A stretch of DNA of 51,086 nt from the NCBI GenBank assembly GCA_031390045.1, contig JANMTB010000007.1:1-51086 (forward strand). The letters run 5' to 3'. Below, in pieces: positions 1 through 9,402 of this stretch; position 1 is the first letter of the stretch, and the number at the start of each line of letters is the position of its first letter. The notes beneath the pieces were generated by a model that saw only the letters and a list, made by a program, of their open reading frames with translations, was not told the DNA's origin and made no database searches. Both the position numbers and the translations under genes were made by a program. This stretch comes from Aalborgiella sp031390045 (GTDB lineage: Bacteria > Pseudomonadota > Gammaproteobacteria > Burkholderiales > Burkholderiaceae_C).

Positions 1-1
1 T

Positions 2-1270
2 TTGCAAGAACGCCGCGTCACCGCCGAAGGCCGCTTTGAAGAGCTGGATATGCAGCTGGCCGATACGCAAGAGCGCCATGCGCAGCTGGACGAGCACGTC
101 ATCACGGCAGAGCGCAAGCTGAATGAATCGCGCGAGCAGCAGCGCAGTTTGGAGCGCTCGGCGCAGGAGGCTTTGTTTGCCAAACGCAGCCTGCAAGCGC
201 GCTTGGCTGAGTTGCAGCGTGCGATAGAAACTGCAGCGCAACAGGCATTGTCAATAGCGTCTGAAGAGCACGTTGCTACTGAAGAGTTAGGCCGACTAAG
301 CGCCGTTGCTGCACAAACAGGTTTGCAAACTGCTCTGGCAACCAAGTTGAGTCGTGAATCGGCTTTGTCTGCCAAACGCAGTGAATACGACGACTTGACG
401 ACCAAGCTACGCGCGACCGATGAGCGTCGCTTGCAGTTAGAGCGTGAGCTAGAGCCACTGCGCACGCGCTTGACGGATTTTGCTTTGAAGGAGCAAGCTG
501 CTCGCTTAGGTTTAGAGCAATATACACAGCTCTTGGCTGACGTTCAGGCTGATATGGAAGCGGTGTCGGTGTCAATTTCCCAAGGCAATGTTCGCTTAAA
601 CGGTTTGCAAACAGAAATTGACCGCTTTAACCGTGAGGTGGCTGCACTCGGAGCCGTCAATTTGGCCGCGCTAGATGAGTTGAGTGCCGCGCGAGAACGC
701 AAGCAATTCTTAGATGCGCAAACGGCAGATTTGATCGAAGCGATGACCACGCTAGAAGACGCCATCAAAAAAATTGACGCTGAAACGCGTGAGTTGTTAT
801 CAGGTACTTTCAATACTGTGAACGAGCATTTCGGGAAAATGTTCCCCGTGTTGTTCGGTGGTGGTAATGCTAAATTGGTTATCACGGGTGATGAAATTTT
901 AGATTCTGGTGTTCAAGTCGTGGCGCAACCACCGGGCAAGAAAAATCAAACGATTCATTTGTTGTCAGGTGGTGAAAAAGCATTGACGGCGATTGCGCTG
1001 GTTTTTGCGATTTTCCAACTTAATCCCGCACCATTTTGTTTGCTTGACGAAGTTGACGCGCCACTGGATGATGCGAATACCGAGCGCTACGCCAAACTAG
1101 TAAAAACTATGAGTCAAGAAACACAATTTTTGTTCATCAGCCACAATAAAATCGCTATGGAAATGGCTGAGCAATTGATTGGTGTCACCATGCAGGAGCA
1201 GGGCGTGTCGCGTATTGTTGCGGTTGATATGCTAGACGTGGTGGCTTTGGCAGAGGCGAGTTATGAATAG
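2..1270 (+). CDS. smc: Chromosome partition protein SMC, C-terminal part (5' end outside window)
   Basis: SMC is a chromosome-condensing ATPase that works as a dimer with ScpA and ScpB. Only the last 422 residues are present; the reading frame is open at the left edge, so the true start lies upstream. Residues 1 to about 250 are long heptad-like coiled coil rich in E, R, Q, L and A. The C-terminal ATPase half follows, with the ABC signature LLSGGEKA near residue 324, then Walker B and D-loop (FCLLDEVDAPLDDAN) and the switch histidine in FISHNK. The hinge and the N-terminal Walker A must lie outside the window. The stop overlaps the zipA start by 8 bases, so the two genes are probably translationally coupled. 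Identification is secure. Confidence 0.96.
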   Translation: MQERRVTAEGRFEELDMQLADTQERHAQLDEHVITAERKLNESREQQRSLERSAQEALFAKRSLQARLAELQRAIETAAQQALSIASEEHVATEELGRLSAVAAQTGLQTALATKLSRESALSAKRSEYDDLTTKLRATDERRLQLERELEPLRTRLTDFALKEQAARLGLEQYTQLLADVQADMEAVSVSISQGNVRLNGLQTEIDRFNREVAALGAVNLAALDELSAARERKQFLDAQTADLIEAMTTLEDAIKKIDAETRELLSGTFNTVNEHFGKMFPVLFGGGNAKLVITGDEILDSGVQVVAQPPGKKNQTIHLLSGGEKALTAIALVFAIFQLNPAPFCLLDEVDAPLDDANTERYAKLVKTMSQETQFLFISHNKIAMEMAEQLIGVTMQEQGVSRIVAVDMLDVVALAEASYE

Positions 1271-2360
1271 TTTGTTGCTTGGTCTGTCAGTCGCTGGCGG
1301 ATTGGTGCTGGCGGGCGTTATCGCTCACGGCGCTTGGACGGCACGAAAAAGTGCCCCAAAATTGGCAGAGGTTGAGGGCGATACGATAGAGCGGTCTGGC
1401 AACTCAGATCGGTTCGATAATGCAGATAAAACCGAACCAACATTGCATGCACAAACAGAGCAAATTTTGCCAATAGAGCCAGAATTTGACACCTCGAAAT
1501 TTGATGCTGAGTTGCCAGCATTCGCAGCACTTGAGAAAAAACCACTGCTGGATCCATTGATTGATATTTTGACAACTATTGATTTAGATTTCCCAATTTC
1601 TGGCGATGCGATTTTGGCGGCAATGCCGGTGACCAGACGCGTTGGTAGCAAGCCATTTTCGGTTGAAGGTTTGCGTGAGGATGACGCAGAGTGGGAAGTG
1701 CCACGGCCAGGTCAGCGTTATTCAGCCTTGCAAGCGGGTGTGCAATTGGCCAACCGAACTGGTGCATTGAATGATATCGAGTACTCGGAATTTGTCATTA
1801 AAACGCAAAGTTTTGCAGATGCTGTGAGTGGTGCGCCTGAGTTCCCAGAAATGTCTGAAGAAGTGGCCAGAGCGCGTGAACTGGATGCTTTCGCTGCTGC
1901 ACACGATGCTCAATTAAGGTTTGTATTGCGTGCTGTGGGCGTGGCTTGGAGCACGGGCTACGTGGCTCAAAATGCGGCACGTATTGGATTTATCGCTGGC
2001 GCTTTGCCTGGTCGCTTGGTGCTGCCCAACCCAGTTCCTAACCTACCGCAGTTGATCACTTTGACATTTGACTCGCAAGCCGCCATGGCAGAAGACGCGT
2101 CGCAATCAGCCATCCGTGAGTTGAGCTTGAGCTTAGAGTTGCCGCATGTCGCTCGCGCAGAGCAACCATTCACGCGACTGCGAGAATGCGCCAAAGCCTT
2201 AGCCACAGCGATGGATGGCCGTTTGTGTGACGACCAAGGCCAACTCATGAGCGAACCAGCGCTTGACAATCTTGCTATGGATATTGAGCGTTTGTATGAT
2301 GCCCTAGATTCAAGAGATTTAAGCGCAGGCTCCATGCTTGCGCGGCGTTTGTTCTCTTAA
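1263..2360 (+). CDS. zipA: Cell division protein ZipA homologue
   Basis: ZipA is an inner-membrane protein that tethers FtsZ to the membrane in the early divisome. The 365-residue product starts with a hydrophobic segment (about residues 3-25, LLGLSVAGGLVLAGVIAHGA) that would anchor it N-out. A charged, low-complexity linker follows to about residue 120. The C-terminal part (about 190-350) has the features of the ZipA FtsZ-binding domain, for instance LTFDSQAAMAEDAS and the closing segment with LCDDQGQ. Sequence conservation in this family is weak, so position counts: between smc and ligA, which is its usual place in Burkholderiales. It overlaps smc by 8 bases and ends 2 bases before ligA, implying one transcript. 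Confidence 0.85.
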   Translation: MNSLLLGLSVAGGLVLAGVIAHGAWTARKSAPKLAEVEGDTIERSGNSDRFDNADKTEPTLHAQTEQILPIEPEFDTSKFDAELPAFAALEKKPLLDPLIDILTTIDLDFPISGDAILAAMPVTRRVGSKPFSVEGLREDDAEWEVPRPGQRYSALQAGVQLANRTGALNDIEYSEFVIKTQSFADAVSGAPEFPEMSEEVARARELDAFAAAHDAQLRFVLRAVGVAWSTGYVAQNAARIGFIAGALPGRLVLPNPVPNLPQLITLTFDSQAAMAEDASQSAIRELSLSLELPHVARAEQPFTRLRECAKALATAMDGRLCDDQGQLMSEPALDNLAMDIERLYDALDSRDLSAGSMLARRLFS

Positions 2361-2362
2361 GT

Positions 2363-4513
2363 ATGGTTTTTCAATCCTCATTGCCGATGTTTGGTAGCAA
2401 TGAACTTCCAGGCGACGAGATCACCAAGCGCGTCGCTGTGCTGCAAGAAGCATTGCACAAACATGCACACAGCTATTACGTCCTCGATGAACCAACCATA
2501 CCGGATGCTGAGTACGACAAACTCTTTGTTGAATTACAAAACCTAGAAACAGCGCACCCTGAACTGAGGTCGTTAGGTTCACCTACGCAACGCGTTGGCG
2601 GCAAACCTTTGACAGAATTTTTAAGCGTGCGTCACGCTGTGCCTATGCTGAGTATTCGCACTGAAACAGACACCGAAGCCAGTGGTGCAGAAAGTTTTGA
2701 CACCCGCATTCGCAAAGAATTAGGTTTGAAAGCGGGTGATGCTGAAGTTGAATATGTTGCTGAATTAAAGTTTGATGGATTGGCGATGAATCTGCGCTAC
2801 GAGAAAGGCATGCTTGTGCAAGCCGCTACTCGCGGAGATGGCGAATTTGGCGAAGATGTGACACACAATATTCGCACCATTAGACAAATCCCTCTCAAGT
2901 TGCCAGATTCAGCGCCAGATGTATTAGAAGTTCGTGGCGAAGTATATATGCGTCGTGATGATTTTGATGTACTGAATGAGCGCCAGCGTACCAAAATTGC
3001 TGGCGGAGCGAAGGGCGAAAAAACCTTTGTTAATCCTCGCAATGCGGCCGCTGGTGCTGTGCGTCAGCTTGACCCCGCAATTGTTGCGCAACGTCCTTTA
3101 AGCTTCTTTGCCTATGGTGTCGGTGCAGTAAGTGTGTCAGATTCCTACTCGTCGATATGGGAAACGCATTTTGAGCTACTTCAAACACTAAAAAAGTTGG
3201 GTTTTCCGGTTCAAGGCAGCGTATCTATTGCCTTAGGCGCTATGCAGTTAATAGCGTTTCATCAAAAAATTAATAACGAACGCGATAGCTTGCCGTTCGA
3301 TATTGATGGCGTTGTCTACAAAGTGAATAGCTTGGCATTGCAGCAACAGCTAGGTTTCGTTAGCCGTGAACCACGCTGGGCGGTGGCACATAAATACCCA
3401 GCGCAAGAGCAGTTAACAACGGTTTTGGCGATTGAAGTACAAGTCGGCAGGACGGGTAAATTAACGCCTGTCGCTAAACTTGCACCTGTTTTTGTAGGTG
3501 GCGTGACTGTGACCAATGCAACTTTGCACAATGAAGACGAAGCACGTCGCAAAGATGTGCGTGTGGGCGACACCGTGATCGTGAGACGCGCGGGCGATGT
3601 GATTCCTGAAGTGGTGTCGGTACTTTTGGAGAAACGCCAAAGCCAAGCGCCTATCTTCACGATGCCACATGTTTGCCCAGTCTGCGACAGTGTGGCTGTT
3701 CGCGAAGAAGGTGAGGCTGATTATCGCTGTACTGGTGGCTTATTCTGCAGCGCGCAACGTAAACAAGCTATTTTGCATTTTGTCCAAAAACGTGCGGTAG
3801 AAGTTGATGGTTTAGGTGAAAAACTGGTCGACCAGATGGTTGAAGCAGGCATTGTACGCACCTTGCCAGATTTGTACAAATTGGGTTTAACGGCATTGTC
3901 AGAACTAGATCGAATGGCCCATAAGTCATCGAAAAATATACTTGAAGCGCTACAAAATTCAAAGCAAACGACCTTGCCGCGTTTCCTTTACGGATTGGGT
4001 ATTCGCCATGTTGGTGAGGCAACAGCGAAAGCTTTGGTGAAACATTTTGGTAAGTTAGACAGTATCATGGATTCTAGCTTGGAGCAACTGACACAAGTGG
4101 CAGATGTAGGCCCCATCGTTGCCTTGAGTTTGCGCACTTTCTTCGACCAAGCGCACAACCGTGAAGTGGTTGAACAGTTGCGTTCTTGCGGCGTGACTTG
4201 GGTTGAAGGTGAGCCATCGCCTGCCGCTATGCTTGCCTTGGCAGGTAAAACTTTCGTCATTACAGGAACTCTACCGACTTTAGGACGTGAAGAGTTGAAG
4301 GAGATGTTGGAAGCTGCTGGCGCAAAGGTTGCTGGCAGTGTAAGCAAAAAGACGCATTACCTTGTGGCTGGCAGCGATGCTGGAAGCAAGTTGGACAAGG
4401 CGCGCGAGTTAGAGATTACGATTCTTGATGAAGCTGGCGCATTAGCCTTGCTAAATGAGTCAAACGACTCAAAAGATTTGACATCTGATACAACTACTGA
4501 AGATCAAACATGA
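2363..4513 (+). CDS. ligA: NAD-dependent DNA ligase LigA
   Basis: LigA seals nicks during replication and repair, using NAD+ to adenylate an active-site lysine. The product has 716 residues, somewhat long for the family (about 670). Visible in order: the Ia domain with YYVLDEPTIPDAEYD (NAD binding), the adenylation motif KFDG with K136 as the AMP acceptor, the GDGEFGEDVT and NPRNAAAG motifs, the FDIDGVVYKVN motif, the four-Cys zinc finger (CPVC...C...C around 435-460), HhH repeats, and a C-terminal BRCT domain (LAGKTFVITGTLP). A short acidic tail after the BRCT explains the extra length. The start lies 2 bases after zipA; the stop overlaps def. A degenerate copy of the dispersed repeat may underlie about residues 285-298. 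Confidence 0.97.
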   Translation: MVFQSSLPMFGSNELPGDEITKRVAVLQEALHKHAHSYYVLDEPTIPDAEYDKLFVELQNLETAHPELRSLGSPTQRVGGKPLTEFLSVRHAVPMLSIRTETDTEASGAESFDTRIRKELGLKAGDAEVEYVAELKFDGLAMNLRYEKGMLVQAATRGDGEFGEDVTHNIRTIRQIPLKLPDSAPDVLEVRGEVYMRRDDFDVLNERQRTKIAGGAKGEKTFVNPRNAAAGAVRQLDPAIVAQRPLSFFAYGVGAVSVSDSYSSIWETHFELLQTLKKLGFPVQGSVSIALGAMQLIAFHQKINNERDSLPFDIDGVVYKVNSLALQQQLGFVSREPRWAVAHKYPAQEQLTTVLAIEVQVGRTGKLTPVAKLAPVFVGGVTVTNATLHNEDEARRKDVRVGDTVIVRRAGDVIPEVVSVLLEKRQSQAPIFTMPHVCPVCDSVAVREEGEADYRCTGGLFCSAQRKQAILHFVQKRAVEVDGLGEKLVDQMVEAGIVRTLPDLYKLGLTALSELDRMAHKSSKNILEALQNSKQTTLPRFLYGLGIRHVGEATAKALVKHFGKLDSIMDSSLEQLTQVADVGPIVALSLRTFFDQAHNREVVEQLRSCGVTWVEGEPSPAAMLALAGKTFVITGTLPTLGREELKEMLEAAGAKVAGSVSKKTHYLVAGSDAGSKLDKARELEITILDEAGALALLNESNDSKDLTSDTTTEDQT
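3213..3255 (+). repeat. Possible degenerate copy of the dispersed element inside ligA
   Basis: GGCAGCGTATCTATTGCCTT, then AGGCGCTATGCAGTTAATAGCG matches the consensus at about 23 of the first 29 positions and keeps a GCTAT...ATAGC-like end. The LigA protein is not longer here than the E. coli enzyme, as I recall it, so an old overwritten copy or chance are both possible. Confidence 0.4.
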
Positions 4514-5049
4514 CAATACGTGAAATTCTAAAAATGGGCGACCCGCGCTTGCTGCGCAATGCGCCAGAGGTGACTAAGTTTGACACTGACGAATTGCATT
4601 TACTCATCTCCGACATGCTAGATACCATGGCTGCCGCCAACGGCGCAGGCTTGGCTGCTCCACAGATAGGCGTTGATCTGCAACTGGTTATATTTGGTAC
4701 AGATTCAGTTAATCCACGCTACCCCGATGCGCCTGTCGTACCACGTACGGTGCTAATCAACCCGGTGATTACTGCTTTAGATGCTGCGATCGAAAATGGC
4801 TGGGAAGGCTGCTTGTCAGTACCCGGTATGCGTGGCGTTGTGCCGCGCCATGCACGTATTCGCTACTCGGGATTTGACCAGTATGGCGACGCTATCGATC
4901 GCACGGTCGACGGTTTTCATGCGCGTGTAGTGCAGCATGAGTGTGATCATTTGATAGGTAAGTTATACCCGATGCGGATGACCGATTTTACGCAGTTTGG
5001 CTTTACCGAAGTATTATTTCCCGGCTTAGATGCTTCGGATGATGACTAG
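4510..5049 (+). CDS. def: Peptide deformylase
   Basis: Removes the N-formyl group from nascent proteins using a bound metal ion (Fe2+ in vivo). All three family motifs are present in the 179 residues: GAGLAAPQIG (46-55), EGCLS (99-103) and QHECDH (142-147). Metal ligands would be C101, H143 and H147, with E144 as the catalytic base. The length is normal. The start overlaps the ligA stop (ATGA), so this is the last gene of the smc-zipA-ligA-def run. It converges on glnD with only 6 bases between the stops and no clear terminator beyond a 5-bp stem there. Many betaproteobacteria carry a second deformylase next to fmt; whether this genome does cannot be seen here. Confidence 0.95.
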   Translation: MTIREILKMGDPRLLRNAPEVTKFDTDELHLLISDMLDTMAAANGAGLAAPQIGVDLQLVIFGTDSVNPRYPDAPVVPRTVLINPVITALDAAIENGWEGCLSVPGMRGVVPRHARIRYSGFDQYGDAIDRTVDGFHARVVQHECDHLIGKLYPMRMTDFTQFGFTEVLFPGLDASDDD

Positions 5050-5055
5050 TTCGCA

Positions 5056-7653
5056 CTAGCTCGAGATAGCTTCAAGTAACTCAGTCTCGATCTCAATTTG
5101 CGCCTTGTTTTGTTGCAGTGCAGCGCCGGTGATCAAAAAAGTGTCCTCTACACGTTCACCCAGCGTGGTGACTTTAGCAAGTTGCAAATTGAGCTTGTAT
5201 TTAGCCAACACTCGTGCCACGCTGTACAACAACCCGGCACGGTCACTCGCAGAAATATTGAGTAGCCAGCGCTGAGCTTTTTCGTCAGGCTTAAGATCAA
5301 TACGTGGCGTGAAGGGGAAGCTTTTGACGCGACGTGACACTCTACCCCGTGTAGGTGCTGGCAGCAAGCCTTGAGCCTCGATCGTACGCGCCAACTCGGC
5401 TTCAACCATACTGGTGAGTTCACGATAGTGCTCAGGTAGTGTGGCGGTGACGATTTGAAAGGTATCTAGCGCGTGGCCATCGTTCGCCGTATGAACCTTG
5501 GCGTCCAAAATACTGAAACCAGCTTGGTCAAAATAACCGCATATACGAGCAAACAAATCGCTCTGGTCTGGCGTGTAAACCACTACTTGCAAGCCCTCAC
5601 CCAAAGGCGATGCGCGGGCGCGTACGATGGGTTTGTTGCAGCCGACTAGGCGCGACAGTTGCCGTGCATGCCAAGCGATGTCCTGTGCGTCATGCCGCAT
5701 AAAGTAGCTCACATTCAAGGTGTCCCACAGCGCTTTGTGGCCTTCAAACGGCTCGGCAAAGAGGGCAAGGTTCACCAACGCTTCGTTTTTGCGCGATTGC
5801 GCCTCAGCTGCTGGGTCTGGTGCACGACCTCCCAAGGTGCGCAGGGTCATGCGGTACGCATCTTCCAAGAGCTTGCCTTTCCAAGCATTCCAAACCTTGG
5901 GCGAGGTGCCACGAATATCAGCAACAGTCAGCAAATACAGCGCCGTTAAATTACGCTCATTACCCACGCGCTTGGCAAAACTGGTCACCACATCGGGGTC
6001 GCTCATGTCTTCTTTTTGTGCGATGTGACTCATCGTTAAATGTTCTGAAACCAAAAACTCGATCAACTTGGCGTCTTCTTTGTTGATGCCGTGCTGTTTG
6101 CAAAACTTGCGTACTTCAAGCCGACCCAGCTGAGAATGGTCACCACCACGGCCTTTGGCAATGTCGTGAAACAGGGCAGCGGTGTACAAAATCCATGGCT
6201 TGTCCCAACCTGCTGCCAGCTGCGAGCAAAACGGATACTCATGTGTATGCTCAGGTATAAAAAAACGCCGCATATTGCGCAATACCATCAAAATGTGCTG
6301 GTCTACCGTGTAAACGTGGAACAAATCATGCTGCATTTGTCCCACAATTTTGCGGAACACCCACAAATAACGTCCGAGTACCGAGGTTTGGTTCATCAGC
6401 CGCAGTGCGTGCGTTAAACCTTCACGCTGTTGCAATATCTGCATGAACGTGGCGTGGTTATTGGAGTCGTTGCGATAGGCGGTGTTCATCACATGCCTAG
6501 CGTTGAACAGGGCGCGCAGCGTGCGGGCAGATAGACCTTTTAAGCCGGGTGTGGTTTGGTACAACAAAAACGTTTGCAAAATCACATGGGGGTGCTTCGT
6601 ATAAACGTCGTCGCTGAGTACCTCAATCATGCCCGCTTTTTCGCCAAAGTAATCGTTGATAGGACGAACTTCTAGTGTCTCTTCATTCAATCTTTCTTGG
6701 ATGTTGAGTAGCAATATTTGGTTCAGTTGCGTCACGGCTTTGGCAGCCCAGTAGTAACGACGCATCAACTGCTCGCTGGCGCGTTTGTTCGATTTTTTGC
6801 TATCAGTGACACTGTCAGTACGATAGTTAAATGATTCTGCAACTGCAGTTTGCAAATCAAATACCAAGCGGTCTTCACGCCGGTTGGCGATGATGTGCAA
6901 GCGTGTGCGAATCAAATTCAGCAGAGCGACATTGCGTTTGATTTGTATGACCTCAAAACGCGTCGCTAAACCATTTTTCGCTAAATCATCCCAGTTTTTG
7001 CCCAAATTGGCCGCATTCGCCACCCACAAAATGATTTGCAAATCGCGTAGTCCACCCGGTGATTCTTTGCAATTGGGCTCAAGCGAGTAGGGCGTGTCTT
7101 CAAATTTGTGATGTCGCTGCCGCATTTCCAGCGTTTTGGCAACGAAAAAGGCCGGTGCATCCATTCCAGCACGGAATTGCTTAGAAAACCGTGCATAAAG
7201 CGCTTTGTTTCCCACGACCAAGCGCGACTCCAGTAAGCTGGTTTGCACCGTTACATCATTTTCGGCTTGTGCGACGCAGTCTGCCACGTTTCGTACCGAT
7301 GAGCCAATCTCCAAACCAGCATCCCAACAGCTGCTGATGAAGTTTTCAATCCTGGTTTTAACGCTGTCATCTTGCTCAGGTACAACGCCATCTGGCAACA
7401 AAACCAGCACGTCAATGTCAGAGTGTGGAAACAACTCAGCACGTCCAAATCCACCCACTGCTACGAGCGCATAATTTGCAGGAAACGCGGCTGCTTCCCA
7501 GAGAGATTTTAGTGTCTCATCTGCTAACTTAGACAGCTTGAGTAGTTGGCCTTGAATGCCACGTGTTGATGCGCCAGTGGCAAGCAAGGCATCGATGATT
7601 TGACGTTTTCTTGCTTGAAATGAATCTCGTAAATTGGCATCTAGCCTTCGCAT
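5056..7653 (-). CDS. glnD: Bifunctional PII uridylyltransferase/uridylyl-removing enzyme GlnD
   Basis: GlnD is the glutamine sensor that uridylylates PII proteins (GlnB/GlnK) at low nitrogen and deuridylylates them at high nitrogen. The 865 residues show the N-terminal nucleotidyltransferase (VGGFGRAELFPHSDIDVL, catalytic D79 and D81), the central HD domain for uridylyl removal (LFHDIAKGRGGDHS), and two C-terminal ACT domains (VVVYTPDQSDLFARI and LLNISASDRAGLLYSVARV) that bind glutamine. Length and domain order are normal. It lies downstream of map, as in many proteobacteria. The start codon and the first residues (MRRLDA) are encoded by a copy of the dispersed repeat, which also forms the immediate upstream region and contributes a TATACT hexamer that could be a -10. 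Confidence 0.96.
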   Translation of the reverse strand: MRRLDANLRDSFQARKRQIIDALLATGASTRGIQGQLLKLSKLADETLKSLWEAAAFPANYALVAVGGFGRAELFPHSDIDVLVLLPDGVVPEQDDSVKTRIENFISSCWDAGLEIGSSVRNVADCVAQAENDVTVQTSLLESRLVVGNKALYARFSKQFRAGMDAPAFFVAKTLEMRQRHHKFEDTPYSLEPNCKESPGGLRDLQIILWVANAANLGKNWDDLAKNGLATRFEVIQIKRNVALLNLIRTRLHIIANRREDRLVFDLQTAVAESFNYRTDSVTDSKKSNKRASEQLMRRYYWAAKAVTQLNQILLLNIQERLNEETLEVRPINDYFGEKAGMIEVLSDDVYTKHPHVILQTFLLYQTTPGLKGLSARTLRALFNARHVMNTAYRNDSNNHATFMQILQQREGLTHALRLMNQTSVLGRYLWVFRKIVGQMQHDLFHVYTVDQHILMVLRNMRRFFIPEHTHEYPFCSQLAAGWDKPWILYTAALFHDIAKGRGGDHSQLGRLEVRKFCKQHGINKEDAKLIEFLVSEHLTMSHIAQKEDMSDPDVVTSFAKRVGNERNLTALYLLTVADIRGTSPKVWNAWKGKLLEDAYRMTLRTLGGRAPDPAAEAQSRKNEALVNLALFAEPFEGHKALWDTLNVSYFMRHDAQDIAWHARQLSRLVGCNKPIVRARASPLGEGLQVVVYTPDQSDLFARICGYFDQAGFSILDAKVHTANDGHALDTFQIVTATLPEHYRELTSMVEAELARTIEAQGLLPAPTRGRVSRRVKSFPFTPRIDLKPDEKAQRWLLNISASDRAGLLYSVARVLAKYKLNLQLAKVTTLGERVEDTFLITGAALQQNKAQIEIETELLEAISS

Positions 7654-7684
7654 TTATTGCCTAAACTGCTATTATTAGTATAGC
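7637..7684 (+). repeat. Dispersed element copy 1 (supplies glnD start)
   Basis: The copy is recognised by CTAGCC, GCATTTATTGCCTAAA and the GCTAT...ATAGC mini-dyad, as in the other copies. It spans the glnD start codon on the opposite strand, so both the first codons and the leader of glnD derive from it. Read on the minus strand it provides TATACT about 23 bases before the ATG; the matching -35 is poor. Confidence 0.75.
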
Positions 7685-7717
7685 AAATATGTGTTTGTAT
7701 TGCGATTATGCAGTGAT

Positions 7718-8527
7718 TTATGCTGTGATAAAAGCTGGCGGCGGCGGGCTACCAGCTGATAGCGTCAAAACTTCATAACCTGTTGGTGTTACCAAAATCG
7801 TGTGTTCCCACTGCGCTGACAATGAATGGTCCTTGGTCACAATAGACCAGCCGTCTTTATCAGGACCGTCTTTGATCTCTTTTTTACCCAAATTAATCAT
7901 CGGCTCGATCGTAAATGTCATGCCCACTTTCAGCTCTTCTAGCGTACCGGGTTTGCCGTAATGCAGGACTTGTGGCTCTTCGTGAAACACGCGACCAATG
8001 CCGTGGCCGCAAAACTCGCGCACAACGCTGAAACCGTTGTTTTCAGAGAATTTTTGAATCGCCGCACCAATATCGCCTAAATGTGCGCCAGGTTTGACCT
8101 GTGCGATGCCAATCCACATCGCGTCATAGGTCAGCGCACTCAGGCGCTTGGCTGCGATGGACAGCTCGCCCACTCCAAACATGCGGCTGGTGTCGCCGTG
8201 CCAGCCGTCTTTGATGACGGTTACGTCGATATTCACGGTATCGCCTTTTTTAAGCGGTTTATCATTCGGAATACCATGACAAACTTGGTGATTGACAGAG
8301 GTGCAAATCGATTTTGGGTAAGGAATATCGCCGCCACCCGTGTAGTTCAGTGGGGCAGGAATGCCGCCTTGCACTTGGGTGATGTAGTCGTGCGCCAGTT
8401 TGTCCAGCGCATTCGTCGTCACGCCAGGCTTCACAAACGGGGTCAAATAATCCAGCACCTCAGAGGCTAATTTGCCCGCTACGCGCATGCCAGCGATGCC
8501 TTGATCGTCTTTGTATGTAATCGTCAT
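7718..8527 (-). CDS. map: Methionine aminopeptidase, type I
   Basis: Removes the initiator methionine from new proteins when the second residue is small. The 269-residue product has the pita-bread fold residues of the type I enzyme. The five metal ligands are visible: D in VNIDVTV, D in HGDTSRMF, H in CGHGIGRVFHEEP, E in FTIEPMI and E in QWEHTILV. An N-terminal region with EVLDYLTPFVKPGVTT is typical. It precedes glnD on the same strand, 64 bases apart, the classical map-glnD order. The start MTITYKD is taken because it is the first in-frame ATG; no strong ribosome site is visible. In this order rpsB normally lies upstream, but here a cupredoxin gene does. Confidence 0.95.
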   Translation of the reverse strand: MTITYKDDQGIAGMRVAGKLASEVLDYLTPFVKPGVTTNALDKLAHDYITQVQGGIPAPLNYTGGGDIPYPKSICTSVNHQVCHGIPNDKPLKKGDTVNIDVTVIKDGWHGDTSRMFGVGELSIAAKRLSALTYDAMWIGIAQVKPGAHLGDIGAAIQKFSENNGFSVVREFCGHGIGRVFHEEPQVLHYGKPGTLEELKVGMTFTIEPMINLGKKEIKDGPDKDGWSIVTKDHSLSAQWEHTILVTPTGYEVLTLSAGSPPPPAFITA

Positions 8528-8609
8528 ACCCTGATTATCCCATTGGCAAAGGCCAAAACAAGCTTGGCTAGGTCTGAAACGCTCAAATTAGCTGCAGATT
8601 GCCTGCAAA

Positions 8610-9356
8610 TTACTTGTACTCAGGCGGGCTTGTAACGCGTCGTTTTGAAGCTATTGCGACATTGAGTTGCATTTTTGCTTGATTTGCGCCAGGTTTGATG
8701 GTGTTATTTACAGGTGCAATATCAACAAACTGAGCTGCATGCCACGTTTTAATTTGCACAACGCCGTCTGGCATGTCGCTAAACGTAGCCACGCCATCTG
8801 CATCGGTTTTAGCTGCCCATGGCGTGTCGCTGACCACGACATGTCCCGTCATGGAGCCATGTAAGTAACAGGCCAGCAGCGTCACGCCAGCTTTGTCAAA
8901 AGTCACCACACTGCTGCTGATTTTGTTTGCCGCCGTGCTTGTCGCGCCACTCGTCGTACTATTAGCTTTTCCCGCTAAACGAAACGAAAAGCCATCAGTA
9001 GCACCACTTGCAAACTCTTTAGCACCTGAAGCTGAGCCGCGGACGTGGTGATCCCATGGATCATTGTTCACAAAAGTGACTTTAGCGCCTACTTGCACCA
9101 AAGCCACTGCTGGGCTGAATTGCATGCTGGCTTGCGACAATGTCAAAGCTGAAGGGGGTGCTTGGGTTGATGGTGTTGGCGAACTTGGATAAACCATGAC
9201 AACCGCGTTAACAGCGGGTTTGCCATCTCTATCGACTACATTGACACTTAAGCTTCCTGCGTGACTAAGTAGGATGCTAGCCGGCATTATTATTGCCTGT
9301 AGCGCTATCAGTTTAATAGCATTTTGTCTATATTTAAGCATTATTTTACATAACAT
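8610..9356 (-). CDS. Secreted cupredoxin-like protein (methylamine-utilisation-type)
   Basis: The 248-residue product is probably periplasmic, with a hydrophobic N-terminal signal (about 14-33). After LSVNVVDRDGKPAVNAVV, a carboxypeptidase-regulatory-like strand, comes a plastocyanin-like domain. Candidate type-1 copper ligands are H103 or H104 in DPWDHHV, C163, H166 and M169 in CYLHGSM, the normal His...Cys-x2-His-x2-Met order. Two low-complexity Ser/Thr/Ala stretches lie between these. Proteins of this type are often annotated as methylamine utilisation or plastocyanin family and may carry electrons; the partner here is unknown. A repeat copy falls in the codons of the signal peptide (about residues 12-28). 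The first of two possible starts (M1, M6) was used; neither has a clear ribosome site. Confidence 0.75.
   Translation of the reverse strand: MLCKIMLKYRQNAIKLIALQAIIMPASILLSHAGSLSVNVVDRDGKPAVNAVVMVYPSSPTPSTQAPPSALTLSQASMQFSPAVALVQVGAKVTFVNNDPWDHHVRGSASGAKEFASGATDGFSFRLAGKANSTTSGATSTAANKISSSVVTFDKAGVTLLACYLHGSMTGHVVVSDTPWAAKTDADGVATFSDMPDGVVQIKTWHAAQFVDIAPVNNTIKPGANQAKMQLNVAIASKRRVTSPPEYK
9273..9321 (+). repeat. Dispersed element copy 2 (inside cupredoxin signal peptide)
   Basis: The sequence shows GCTAGCCGGC, then ATTATTATTGCCTGTAG and GCTATCAGTTTAATAGC, matching the family at both ends. It sits antisense within the signal-peptide codons of the cupredoxin gene, giving AIKLIALQAIIMPAS on the protein side. 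The hydrophobic translation may be why it is tolerated there. Confidence 0.75.
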
Positions 9357-9402
9357 GACGCTGACTTTCTTAATGAACTTACAAGATGATACGCAAAAAT
9401 GG